DNA of 64,000 bases. Source: Robertkochia solimangrovi. Lineage in GTDB: Bacteria; Bacteroidota; Bacteroidia; Flavobacteriales; Flavobacteriaceae. A program made the translations under genes and the position numbers. Where the stretch lies: assembly GCF_007279655.1 (NCBI RefSeq), contig NZ_QKWN01000011.1, positions 62,001 through 126,000 on the forward strand. Reading direction: 5' to 3'. Positions 56,400 through 64,000 of this stretch are shown one piece after another. A model generated the notes under the pieces. The model was given only the letters and a program-made list of their open reading frames with translations. It did no database searches and was not told the DNA's origin. Each line of letters starts with the position of its first letter. Positions within the stretch are counted from its first letter, which is position 1.

Positions 56400-56432
56400 G
56401 GACACCGGCAACCTAAGTGATTACCGGTGTCC
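56400..56432. other. Perfect 9-bp hairpin, GGACACCGG / CCGGTGTCC
   Basis: Arms 56400-56408 and 56424-56432 with a 15-nt loop. There is no U-run on either side, so termination is doubtful. It could be part of a small RNA or a regulatory hairpin. Confidence 0.5.
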
Positions 56433-56635
56433 ATTCTAAACTAGAACTAGAACTAATAACTTATAAACGGCACGATTTATGTGGCATAATTGAAGGTCAA
56501 CTCCTTATATTTAAGGGATTTTCGAAGATTTTGATAAAATTTTAACACCATGTTTTAGGAATAAAAATCTTAATTTGCAGTATTCAAAAAACCTTTTAAA
56601 CTAGTATTTACTTTAAAATGATTAACTTAACAATG

Positions 56636-57313
56636 ATGAAAAAAGTCAGCTTGCTCTTATTACTTAGCCTATTTGTATTTTCCGTTAATGCTCAATCTGA
56701 ACAATGGTCTGCAGGCACGAGTTCCACCTTGCTAAACTTAAAGGAAAAAAAATGGGATGATGTGGACGGTACGCCTTATTTGAATAACGGAGAATTTGTA
56801 AAAGGTGAGATCATACAAAATGGGAAGCATATTAAAAATCAAGACTTACGTTACAATGCTTATCAGGATCGCATGGAAATTATGGTAAGTAAAGATGAAG
56901 TTTATGAAGCTTCCAAGGATGAGGATATTCAATTCGTTTTACAGTATCAATTATTAAAACAAGTGAAGTATTCCAAAGATGATTCGGTAAGAAACGGATA
57001 CATGTTTTGCCTTTCCTGTGGTGATGAAGTAAGCTTATTTAAAAAGATATCCAAGGTATACCTGCCGGCTGAACAGGCTCAAACAGGTTATCACAAAGAT
57101 AAGCCTGCCCGTTTTAAGGATCAGGAACAATTATATCTGAAAATTCCGGAATACGATTATGCCATTCCGTTAGAGAGCTCTCAAAAGAAGATCCTCAGTC
57201 AGTTTGAAGGCGCGGAAGATAAGTTAAAAGCTTATGTGAAGTCTGAAAAACTAAAATTAAGAAAAGAGGAAGACCTTATTCAACTTATTGATTATTATAA
57301 AATGATAAAATAA
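56636..57313 (+). CDS. Secreted protein of unknown function, first tandem paralogue
   Basis: The protein is 225 aa from ATG 56636 (an in-frame ATG at 56618 would add six residues before the signal). The signal peptide is KKVSLLLLLSLFVFSVNAQ. After cleavage: SEQWS, LLNLKEKKWDDVDGTPYLN, DLRYNAYQDRMEIMVSKDEVYE, then the Cys pair FCLSCGDEVSLFKK. A helical C-terminus follows (KLKAYVKSEKLKLRKEEDL). The next gene encodes the same architecture with many identical positions, so this is a tandem duplication. No family is recognised. The Cys pair (CLSC) could form a disulfide or bind metal. Confidence 0.85.
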   Translation: MKKVSLLLLLSLFVFSVNAQSEQWSAGTSSTLLNLKEKKWDDVDGTPYLNNGEFVKGEIIQNGKHIKNQDLRYNAYQDRMEIMVSKDEVYEASKDEDIQFVLQYQLLKQVKYSKDDSVRNGYMFCLSCGDEVSLFKKISKVYLPAEQAQTGYHKDKPARFKDQEQLYLKIPEYDYAIPLESSQKKILSQFEGAEDKLKAYVKSEKLKLRKEEDLIQLIDYYKMIK

Positions 57314-57322
57314 AAGAACAAC

Positions 57323-58006
57323 ATGAAACGCATCGCCTTATTACTGGTTTGTAATCTATTGGTCCTTTCTGCCTTTGCACAATCGGAACAATGGAGTGTG
57401 ACCGGAAACTCGACCCTCCTGAATCTTAAGAACAAAAACCTTGAAAACGTTGAAGGATCACCGTACCTCAAAGAGGGCAACTTCACCAAAGGAACGATCA
57501 TAAAGAATGGAAAAGAGATCAACAATATGGACCTTCGTTATAATGCTTTTCATGACAGGGTTGAAGTGTTGGTTAAGGAAGATGAAGTTTATGAGACGAC
57601 CAAATCGGACAATATTGAATTTATGATCGACGGACAACTTGTAAAAGCTATCCCCTATCTTGTTCGTGGTAAGGTCAATACCGGTTTTCTATTCTGTCTT
57701 TCCTGCGAAGATGGCATCGATCTTTATAAGAGATATTACAAAGAATATCTGGAACCGGAAACCGGTGCCACCGGATATCATAAAGACAAACCTGCCCGAT
57801 TTATAGAACATGAGGAACTCTATATCAAAACACCAGAAATGGAGTATCCACAAGCGCTGGAACATTCTAAAAGGAAGATCGCCAGACAATTGGGAGGTAA
57901 TGAAGATCAACTCACTGCATTTATAAAATCAGAGGATCTGGATCTTAAGGAAGACATCGATAATATCAAACTTGTCAATTATTACAGAACTATTCAAATA
58001 GATTAA
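57323..58006 (+). CDS. Secreted protein of unknown function, second tandem paralogue
   Basis: This 227-aa protein has a signal peptide (KRIALLLVCNLLVLSAFAQ) followed by SEQWSVTGNSTLLNLKNKNL. It shares with the preceding gene GSPYL, DLRYNAFHDRVEVLVKEDEV, FCLSCEDGIDLYKRYY and TGYHKDKPARF. The gap is 9 nt and the following methyltransferase starts 2 nt after its stop, so the three genes form an operon. Shared motifs argue for a structural or binding role in the periplasm or at the surface, but no function is proposed. Confidence 0.85.
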   Translation: MKRIALLLVCNLLVLSAFAQSEQWSVTGNSTLLNLKNKNLENVEGSPYLKEGNFTKGTIIKNGKEINNMDLRYNAFHDRVEVLVKEDEVYETTKSDNIEFMIDGQLVKAIPYLVRGKVNTGFLFCLSCEDGIDLYKRYYKEYLEPETGATGYHKDKPARFIEHEELYIKTPEMEYPQALEHSKRKIARQLGGNEDQLTAFIKSEDLDLKEDIDNIKLVNYYRTIQID

Positions 58007-58008
58007 AC

Positions 58009-58716
58009 TTGAAAGACCTGTTAGGCAAAGCCATTTACGATTACCATCTCGGTAAGGATACCGGGATTTTATATACGGAAACATCCATCTCTGAAACTGA
58101 GGAAATGGATGTTTCCTATTTTTTTCGCCCTTTTAAAGATATGCCGGAACTCGAACAGAAAGCGCTTCAACTTGCAAAAGGTAAAATTCTGGATATCGGT
58201 TGTGGTGCAGGGAGCCACGCATTGTATTTACAAGATGAACGGGAACTGGAAGTAAAAGCTATCGACATTTCACCGTTGTCGGTGAAAACAGCTAGTTCCA
58301 GAGGAGTTAAAAATGCTGAATGTATTGACCTTTTCGAACTTGAGGAACAACAATACGATACCGTATTATTACTTATGAACGGTTCCGGGATTTTGGGGTC
58401 CTATGAAGGACTCTACACCGGACTGAACAAATTGCGATCTTTAATTGCACCGGGAGGACAAGCACTTATCGATTCGTCTGACCTGATCTATATGTTCGAC
58501 GAAGATGAAGATGGTGGGAAATGGGTGCCTGGAGATCAATACTACGGACAACTGGAGTTTACCATCACGTATGATGATGAATCTGAAACCTTTCCATGGC
58601 TATACATCGATTTTGATTCCCTCGCTCAGGCCTGTGCACATTGTGGACTTTATTGCGAAATGATTCTGGAAGGCGAGAATTACGACTATCTGGCGAGGAT
58701 CACGGCGGCGATATGA
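58009..58716 (+). CDS. Class I SAM-dependent methyltransferase, TTG start
   Basis: This 235-aa protein begins at TTG 58009, 2 nt after the preceding stop. No ATG occurs in frame before residue 33, and the TTG reading begins with ordinary protein sequence. The SAM motif is ILDIGCGAGSHALYL (Gly64-x-Gly66). Post-motif signals include VKAIDISPLSVKTA and YDTVLLLMNGSGILG. The substrate is unknown. Co-transcription with the tandem secreted proteins may be incidental. Confidence 0.9.
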   Translation: MKDLLGKAIYDYHLGKDTGILYTETSISETEEMDVSYFFRPFKDMPELEQKALQLAKGKILDIGCGAGSHALYLQDERELEVKAIDISPLSVKTASSRGVKNAECIDLFELEEQQYDTVLLLMNGSGILGSYEGLYTGLNKLRSLIAPGGQALIDSSDLIYMFDEDEDGGKWVPGDQYYGQLEFTITYDDESETFPWLYIDFDSLAQACAHCGLYCEMILEGENYDYLARITAAI

Positions 58717-58760
58717 ATTATGGATAATGGATTAAGGATTTATTGACAATTCAATCAAAT
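58714..58760. repeat. GAATTATGGA/GGATTAAGGATT repeat tract
   Basis: It carries words of the GAATTAT/GGATTA family directly after the methyltransferase, in the gap before the convergent queE gene. Confidence 0.6.
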
Positions 58761-58819
58761 ATCATTTAGAACTTACCACTTACAATTGACCACTCCCTCT
58801 CCGCAATCAAGGCTGTACG

Positions 58820-59452
58820 CTAAGGTATATTCAGGTATTTATGGGTTTGAAGTGAAACTTTCCATTTCGGATTTTTCATAACATATTCCACGATCTCCGG
58901 AATCATTTTCTCTCTTTTACTCCATTCCGGTTGCAGATAAAGAATACATTGTTCACCTACTCTCGCCGCTTGTTCCTCTGCGAATTTAAAATCATGCAGA
59001 TTATACACGATCACCTTGAGTTCATTTGCCTTTTCATAAACCTCATCAACAGGCAATTTCATTTTCTTTGGAGAAAGACAAATCCAGTCCCATTCACCGG
59101 TAAGTTTATAGGCTCCCGAGGTCTCAATATGCGTTTTTAACCCTTTAGCTTTGAGTCCGGCTGTTAATGGCCCCATATCCCAGGTAAGTGGTTCCCCACC
59201 AGTGATAACAATGGTATCAGAATAGGCTGCTGCATTTTCAATGATACTGGTGATCGGGGTGGGTGGGTGGGTCTCGGCATTCCAGCTTTCTTTGACATCA
59301 CACCAATGACAGCCCACATCACAGCCTCCTACCCGAATAAAATAAGCTGCAGTTCCTTTGTGATATCCTTCACCCTGAATGGTATAAAATTCTTCCATCA
59401 AAGGAAGCCATTCTCCTTTTTCAACCAATGGTAATATCGCTGTTTTTGTCAT
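58820..59452 (-). CDS. queE: 7-carboxy-7-deazaguanine synthase (QueE)
   Basis: This 210-aa radical-SAM enzyme forms the ring contraction step in queuosine precursor (preQ0) synthesis. The cluster motif CxxxCxxC is at Cys44/48/51 (GGCDVGCHWCDVKE). Also present are EFYTIQGEGYHKGTAAYFIR, the QueE N-terminal motif, and ITGGEPLTWD. The end YLQPEWSKREK is typical. It is a single gene with a promoter whose -7 element ends only 4 nt from the ATG. Confidence 0.95.
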   Translation of the reverse strand: MTKTAILPLVEKGEWLPLMEEFYTIQGEGYHKGTAAYFIRVGGCDVGCHWCDVKESWNAETHPPTPITSIIENAAAYSDTIVITGGEPLTWDMGPLTAGLKAKGLKTHIETSGAYKLTGEWDWICLSPKKMKLPVDEVYEKANELKVIVYNLHDFKFAEEQAARVGEQCILYLQPEWSKREKMIPEIVEYVMKNPKWKVSLQTHKYLNIP

Positions 59453-59456
59453 GCGG

Positions 59457-59464
59457 CAAAGATA
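59457..59464 (-). promoter_or_regulatory. -7 promoter element of queE, leaderless position
   Basis: CAAAGATA on the plus strand reads TATCTTTG on the minus strand, an exact TAnnTTTG. The last G is 4 nt from the queE ATG at 59452. No TTG at -33 was found. Confidence 0.45.
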
Positions 59465-59593
59465 CGTATAGTTTATCGCTCAGAAACACTTCGAAAGGAA
59501 TTTCTGATGATATCCCTCAAATCCGGTATATTATTGAATTCTTAATGTTTACAATCTTCAAATTAATCTTATTTTAGAATAAAATTTACAGCA

Positions 59594-61108
59594 ATGTCCA
59601 ATACCGAAGCGTTCAGAAACATTATAGAAGAAGGGTATCAATGTAAAGGAGATGCCATTATCGTAGGAGCAGCCATGCTTGATAATAGTCCACTCACCAA
59701 TGCCCATGTTAAGATACCATTGAAAACCCTGAATCGCCACGGACTTATAGCCGGAGCAACCGGTACGGGGAAAACAAAATCACTGCAGGTACTCGCTGAA
59801 CAACTTTCACAAAAAGGGATCCCTGTACTTCTTATGGACGTAAAAGGTGACCTGAGTGGATTGGCAGCTGCTGGAAAACCACATCCCAAGATCGATGAAC
59901 GTATGAGTCATATCGGACTTGAATTTGAACCTAAAAAATTTCCTGTTGAAATTCTCAGTCTTTCGCAACAAAAAGGCGTTCGGTTAAGAGCTACAGTTTC
60001 CGAATTCGGACCGGTACTTCTCTCCCGTATCCTCGACCTGACAGAAACCCAACAAGGGATCGTTGCGGTAATTTTCAAATATTGCGACGACCAAAATCTA
60101 CCCTTACTGGATCTTAAGGATTTTAAAAAACTATTGCAATACGCCACCGATGTAGGAAAAGATGAATTCCAGGAAAATTATGGCCGCATCTCAACTGCTT
60201 CCACCGGAGCGATTCTCAGAAAGATTATCGAACTTGAACAACAAGGAGCAGAACTATTTTTCGGCGAGCGTTCCTTTGAAGTAGAAGACCTTACCCGTAT
60301 CGACGAAAACGGTATGGGAATGATCAATATTCTCAGACTTACCGATATCCAGGACCGACCAAAACTGTTCTCCACATTCATGCTGAGTCTCCTTGCCGAG
60401 ATCTATGCCAAATTCCCTGAAAAAGGAGATAGTGAAAGACCCGAGCTCGTTCTTTTTATCGATGAAGCCCACCTGGTCTTTAATGAAGCATCCGACGCAT
60501 TGCTCGATCAGATAAACAGCGTCATAAAACTTATACGTTCTAAAGGAATAGGAGTTTATTTTGTCACGCAGAACCCAAGTGATATACCGGATGATGTATT
60601 ATCACAGCTCGGACTCAAAGTCCAGCACGCACTTCGAGCGTTTACTGCTAAAGACAGAAAAGATATTAAACTGACGGCACAAAACTATCCGCTTTCAGAC
60701 TTCTATGATACTGCGGAAGTGCTAACTGCACTGGGAACAGGCGAAGCACTCATAACCGCTCTTGACGAGAAAGGAAGACCTACTCCCCTTGCCGCTACCC
60801 TTATGAGGGCACCGGAAAGCAGAATGGATATCCTATCTGCGGAAGAACTGGATATACTAATAAATAACTCGAAACTGATCGAACGTTATAACGAGGTCAT
60901 CGACAGAGAAAGCGCCTATGAGATCCTTACAGAAAAGATCAAAGTAGCCCAGTCAGAAGAAATCCAGGAAAAAGCGCGTAAAGAACGTGATAAAATGAAC
61001 AAAACTACCACCCGCAGAAGTACTCGGATGAATCCGATCGTCAAAGTGCTCACCAGTGCCACCTTCATCAGGGGAGTAATGGGAATACTCACCAAAGCGA
61101 TGAAATAG
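59594..61108 (+). CDS. HerA/DUF853-like P-loop ATPase
   Basis: This 504-aa ATPase has Walker A GATGTGKTKS (54-63) and Walker B LFIDEAHLV with Asp290/Glu291. The motif MDVKGDLSGLAA and the later TQNPSDIPDDVLSQLG mark the DUF853/HerA-like group (COG0433). Members are thought to move DNA or to partner with nucleases, but the exact role of this bacterial group is not set. No nuclease gene such as NurA is adjacent. The last ~60 residues are basic and may bind nucleic acid (NKTTTRRSTRMNPIVK). Confidence 0.9.
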   Translation: MSNTEAFRNIIEEGYQCKGDAIIVGAAMLDNSPLTNAHVKIPLKTLNRHGLIAGATGTGKTKSLQVLAEQLSQKGIPVLLMDVKGDLSGLAAAGKPHPKIDERMSHIGLEFEPKKFPVEILSLSQQKGVRLRATVSEFGPVLLSRILDLTETQQGIVAVIFKYCDDQNLPLLDLKDFKKLLQYATDVGKDEFQENYGRISTASTGAILRKIIELEQQGAELFFGERSFEVEDLTRIDENGMGMINILRLTDIQDRPKLFSTFMLSLLAEIYAKFPEKGDSERPELVLFIDEAHLVFNEASDALLDQINSVIKLIRSKGIGVYFVTQNPSDIPDDVLSQLGLKVQHALRAFTAKDRKDIKLTAQNYPLSDFYDTAEVLTALGTGEALITALDEKGRPTPLAATLMRAPESRMDILSAEELDILINNSKLIERYNEVIDRESAYEILTEKIKVAQSEEIQEKARKERDKMNKTTTRRSTRMNPIVKVLTSATFIRGVMGILTKAMK

Positions 61109-61281
61109 CGAAATATATAGCAAGAGTACGTTGGTCGATCTTCTGACTTCGCTCAGACATTCACATCAGGTACTGGTCTAATTATATTCCGGCAAAGCAA
61201 AAATTTACATATATTCACCGGCAACATTAAACAACCGGCATACCGCTGCCCGAATATCAACCAATATTAGCACCAGACACT

Positions 61282-63120
61282 ATGGTTTTTCTGAACACCC
61301 TGGATTACATTTTTATTTTCGGACTCTTCCTGATCATTCTATTTGTAGGAATCTATTTTTCACGTAAATCCGGTAAGGATTCATCGGAATATTTCCTTTC
61401 GGGAAGAAGCATGCCATGGTGGTTGCTCGGACTTTCCATGGTAGCAACAACCTTTTCCACAGATACACCAAACCTGGTTACGGATATCGTACGTTCGAAT
61501 GGAGTTTCCGGAAACTGGGCCTGGTGGGCCTTCCTGATCACAGGGTTGCTGACAGTATTCGTATACGCAAAGCTTTGGAGGAAATCGCAGGTTTCTACGG
61601 ATATCGAGTTCTATGAACTTCGATATGGAGGAAAACCGGCTAAATTTCTGAGAGGCTTTCGTGCAGTTTATTTGGGAATCCTGTTCAATGTACTCGCTAT
61701 GGCCGGTGTAACACTTGCCGCCATTAAGATCGGACAGGTAATGTTGGGAGTATCCCCAATTACCGTGGTTGCTATCGCAGGAAGCATCACAATGGTATTC
61801 AGTGCAATCGGAGGTTTTAAAGGAGTAGTATATACTGACTTTCTTTTATTTTTCGTCGCTATGGCAGGGACCATCGGTGCCGCCTATTATTGTGTGAATC
61901 TACCTGAGGTTGGTGGACTTGAGAACTTATTTGCCAACCCTAATGTTAGTGATAAACTTTCCATATTACCTGATTTCAATGATAAAGAAGCCCTGATCAC
62001 CCTCTTGATCATACCATTGGCAGTACAATGGTGGAGTTCCTGGTACCCGGGTGCTGAACCAGGTGGTGGTGGCTACATCGCTCAACGAATGCTTGCTGCC
62101 AAGAATGAAAATCATGCCATCGGAGCAACCTTCTTTTTCAATATTATGCACTATGCACTTCGCCCATGGCCGTGGATCCTGGTGGCACTAGCCTCCCTGA
62201 TCATTTTCCCGGATCTGGAGAGCATAAAAACTGCTTTTCCTAATATATCTGCTGATAAGTTGGGGCAGGATCTTGCCTATTCAGCCATGTTGACTAAACT
62301 TCCAAACGGACTTCTCGGCATAGTGATGGCCTCACTTGCCGCTGCTTATATTTCAACGATTTCTACCCACCTCAACTGGGGTTCTTCCTATATTGTAAAT
62401 GACTTTTACAAACAACAGATCAATAAGAATGCTTCCGAAAAGGAATTGGTGAACGTAGGTAGGATATCCACCGTAGTACTTATGATATTCAGTGCAGTTC
62501 TTGCTCTTGCCCTTACCAATGCAAAACAGTTATTCGACTATATTATCATGTTTGGAGCCGGAACGGGACTCATCTTTATCCTGAGATGGTTTTGGTGGCG
62601 TATCAATGCCTGGAGTGAGATCACCGCTATGTTTGCTTCCGGAATTATTTCGATCATCTTCAATCTACCAGCGATGGAAGGAGTTCTGTTTGATTATAAT
62701 GTGATACAGACCGGAGCCTTACAGGAAGGCGTTTTCCCTGCCTGGGCCAAATTCCCGCTGATCGTATTGATCACAACGGTTATCTGGATCACCGTAACCT
62801 TCCTTACCAAACCTGAGAAAAAAGAAACGCTTTTTAAATTCTATAAACAAACCCAACCCGGTGGCCCCGGATGGAAAAAAATACTTACCCAGGCAGATGC
62901 CGAAGGAGTTGCCATCGTTTCCGATACCCGTAAATGGTCTGTTCCGTCAGGAATTGCCGCCATGTTCTGGGGATGTATCCTGATCTATTGCTGTATGTTC
63001 GCAACCGGATACTTTATCTATGGAGATCTGGAATGGGCAATACCGATGACAGTAATCGCTGTAATCTCAGCCTTTATTTTGTTGAGGATCTGGAAAAAGA
63101 TCCGGGTTAACATCTTTTAA
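61282..63120 (+). CDS. Sodium:solute symporter family transporter
   Basis: This 612-aa membrane transporter has about 14 helices. Family features are the start FIFGLFLIILFVGIYFSRKS, the motif EYFLSGRSMPWWLLGLSMVA, TTFSTDTPNLVTD, and SLAAAYISTISTHLNWGSSY near residue 350. This is the Na+-coupled SSS family (sugar, amino-acid or other solute). The helix count and the long C-terminus agree with Bacteroidota members of uncertain substrate. It precedes the ABC gene by 46 nt. Confidence 0.92.
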   Translation: MVFLNTLDYIFIFGLFLIILFVGIYFSRKSGKDSSEYFLSGRSMPWWLLGLSMVATTFSTDTPNLVTDIVRSNGVSGNWAWWAFLITGLLTVFVYAKLWRKSQVSTDIEFYELRYGGKPAKFLRGFRAVYLGILFNVLAMAGVTLAAIKIGQVMLGVSPITVVAIAGSITMVFSAIGGFKGVVYTDFLLFFVAMAGTIGAAYYCVNLPEVGGLENLFANPNVSDKLSILPDFNDKEALITLLIIPLAVQWWSSWYPGAEPGGGGYIAQRMLAAKNENHAIGATFFFNIMHYALRPWPWILVALASLIIFPDLESIKTAFPNISADKLGQDLAYSAMLTKLPNGLLGIVMASLAAAYISTISTHLNWGSSYIVNDFYKQQINKNASEKELVNVGRISTVVLMIFSAVLALALTNAKQLFDYIIMFGAGTGLIFILRWFWWRINAWSEITAMFASGIISIIFNLPAMEGVLFDYNVIQTGALQEGVFPAWAKFPLIVLITTVIWITVTFLTKPEKKETLFKFYKQTQPGGPGWKKILTQADAEGVAIVSDTRKWSVPSGIAAMFWGCILIYCCMFATGYFIYGDLEWAIPMTVIAVISAFILLRIWKKIRVNIF

Positions 63121-63134
63121 AGGAAGTTCTTGAG

Positions 63135-63142
63135 TATTTTTG
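63135..63142 (+). promoter_or_regulatory. Possible -7 element before the ABC ATPase gene
   Basis: TATTTTTG fits TAnnTTTG and is 24 nt before the ATG at 63167. The -33 position is not convincing, so the gene may instead be read through from the symporter. Confidence 0.25.
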
Positions 63143-63166
63143 GGCAAAGAAAAAATTAACCTGCCC

Positions 63167-64000
63167 ATGTACCCAAATGAACATCGTGTGATAATGACGG
63201 GAATCCATTCAGGAAAGAAACGATTTATAGAAGAATTTCATCGTGGAAGATTACCTGAAACCTTAGCATACCTAACCGATAAAAAAGGTGCTTTCTTTTC
63301 CAATCAGGATCTGGATAAATTCATCGATGAAGAAGAATTACATGACCGGAAAATACTTACTGATGATCCGAAGACTCCTTTAAAGAACATGTCCGGAGGT
63401 GAGCAACGGCGTGCCCTACTCAATTATTTGCTTTCCCAAAAACCGGATTATCTGGTTCTTGATAACCCTTTTGACCACCTCGATAAGCTGGCGGTAAAAG
63501 ATTTCAAAGAACGTTTACATCAGGTATCCTCTGAGGTAATCCTCATTATGCTGCTCAACAGAACCGGAGATATCCCGGCATTTATCAGTGTAAAACTATA
63601 TTTACAGCAGGGAATTCCACGAACTGATCCTGCAGATGAACAACACCTGACTTTTGATAGTTCTGAAGGTATTCCTGCCCCTGTTCACCCGATTAAAAAT
63701 GAAGAGGAAACTCTGGTGGATTTTCGTAATATCCATGTGTCTTATGGAGATCGTACCATTCTTGACAATATCAATTGGACTATAAAAAAAGGAGAATTCT
63801 GGCATTTGATGGGTGGAAACGGAACTGGAAAGACTACATTGATGAATATGGTCACCGGTGATAATCCTAAGGGCTTTGGACAGGAACTCTATATTTTCGG
63901 AAAACGGAAAGGAAGTGGTGAAAGCGTATGGGACCTTAAACGATCGATCGGAATCTTTACGCCCAAACTGACACAACGATTCAAAGGAAGACCCACGATA
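63167..64000 (+). CDS. Double ABC ATPase (ModF/PhrA-like), C-terminus beyond window
   Basis: ATG 63167 opens 278 codons to the window end with no stop. The first cassette is reduced: its Walker A is degenerate (MTGIHSGKK, Thr/Ser position is Lys). It keeps the signature MSGGEQRRALL (75-85) and a Walker B with Asn for Glu (YLVLDNPFDHLD). A linker leads to a full second cassette with Walker A GGNGTGKTT (216-224) and VSYGDRTILDNINW. This matches the ModF/PhrA photorepair-type ABC proteins without membrane domains. The role is unclear; it is not a transporter by itself. The partial view limits certainty. Confidence 0.85.
   Translation, partial: MYPNEHRVIMTGIHSGKKRFIEEFHRGRLPETLAYLTDKKGAFFSNQDLDKFIDEEELHDRKILTDDPKTPLKNMSGGEQRRALLNYLLSQKPDYLVLDNPFDHLDKLAVKDFKERLHQVSSEVILIMLLNRTGDIPAFISVKLYLQQGIPRTDPADEQHLTFDSSEGIPAPVHPIKNEEETLVDFRNIHVSYGDRTILDNINWTIKKGEFWHLMGGNGTGKTTLMNMVTGDNPKGFGQELYIFGKRKGSGESVWDLKRSIGIFTPKLTQRFKGRPTI

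Larger units (their letters stand above)
56226..56617. other. Intergenic region with repeat and hairpin
   Basis: It holds a GTTAC/GTAAC tract (56302-56369) and a perfect 9-bp hairpin (56400-56432). No ORF or RNA gene was recognised. A promoter for the downstream tandem genes should lie near 56560-56610 but no exact TAnnTTTG is present. Confidence 0.5.

Overview
The window looks like a chromosomal segment of a marine-type Flavobacteriaceae (Bacteroidota). The evidence is a SusC/SusD pair, a PorP/SprF protein beside a type IX secretion CTD protein and an OmpA/PD40 protein, a BatA-BatB/C-BatD operon, a Bacteroidota-style CusA/CusB/DUF3347 efflux cluster, A/T-rich translation starts without Shine-Dalgarno motifs, and promoter elements of the Bacteroidota type (TTG ... 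TAnnTTTG). No rRNA, tRNA, CRISPR array, integrase or transposase gene was seen. The region reads as a mosaic of core and niche genes with noisy intergenic repeats rather than as a mobile island.

Layout. 1-5.0 kb: the start of an MFS exporter, then a susC-susD operon on the minus strand. 5.6-12.9 kb: an alpha/beta hydrolase, two amidohydrolases, a DinB-like protein, and an overlapping pair made of an ATP-cone/Mrr-type nuclease and a beta-CASP metallo-beta-lactamase ribonuclease. 13.3-15.9 kb: a GH43-like protein and an MFS exporter. 15.9-23.1 kb: a minus-strand surface module (T9SS-exported repeat protein, PorP/SprF, OmpA-PD40), with a LysM/periplasmic-binding-like protein upstream. 23.6-25.7 kb: an unrecognised cytosolic protein and an Omp85-type barrel. 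26.0-35.6 kb: two paralogous sulfatases flanking a complete moxR-DUF58-DUF4381-batA-batB/C-batD operon. 36.1-38.6 kb: nadA-nadB for quinolinate synthesis. 38.7-49.0 kb: a copper-type efflux cluster (HYC_CC_PP-like small protein, CusA, TolC-like, DUF3347, Cu-ATPase, CusB-DUF3347). 49.1-49.7 kb: two very short membrane-protein genes on the minus strand, one with a good terminator. 49.8-56.2 kb: Gfo/Idh/MocA oxidoreductase, CBS-domain cysteine/cystathionine synthase, FtsX-type permease, DUF1343 (NamZ family), sterol-desaturase-family protein, YkgJ-type cysteine-cluster protein. 56.6-58.7 kb: tandem secreted paralogues of unknown function followed by a methyltransferase. 58.8-64 kb: QueE, a HerA-like ATPase, a sodium:solute symporter, and the start of a ModF/PhrA-like double ABC ATPase that runs off the window.

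How the genes work together. The copper cluster covers both cytosol-to-periplasm export (P1B ATPase) and periplasm-to-outside export (Cus-type tripartite pump). It also carries several small metal-binding modules that could hand metal between the two. The Bat operon is a membrane-bound VWA/TPR complex with a MoxR chaperone. The PorP/CTD/OmpA set fits a surface adhesin with its outer-membrane anchor and peptidoglycan-linked partner.

Intergenic DNA carries several repeat types: 7-bp GAATTAT/GGATTAT tracts, GTTAC/GTAAC-rich tracts, a ~115-bp dispersed element present twice, and an 18-bp tandem repeat that overlaps a promoter. All functions are inferred from sequence by eye; no database search was run.
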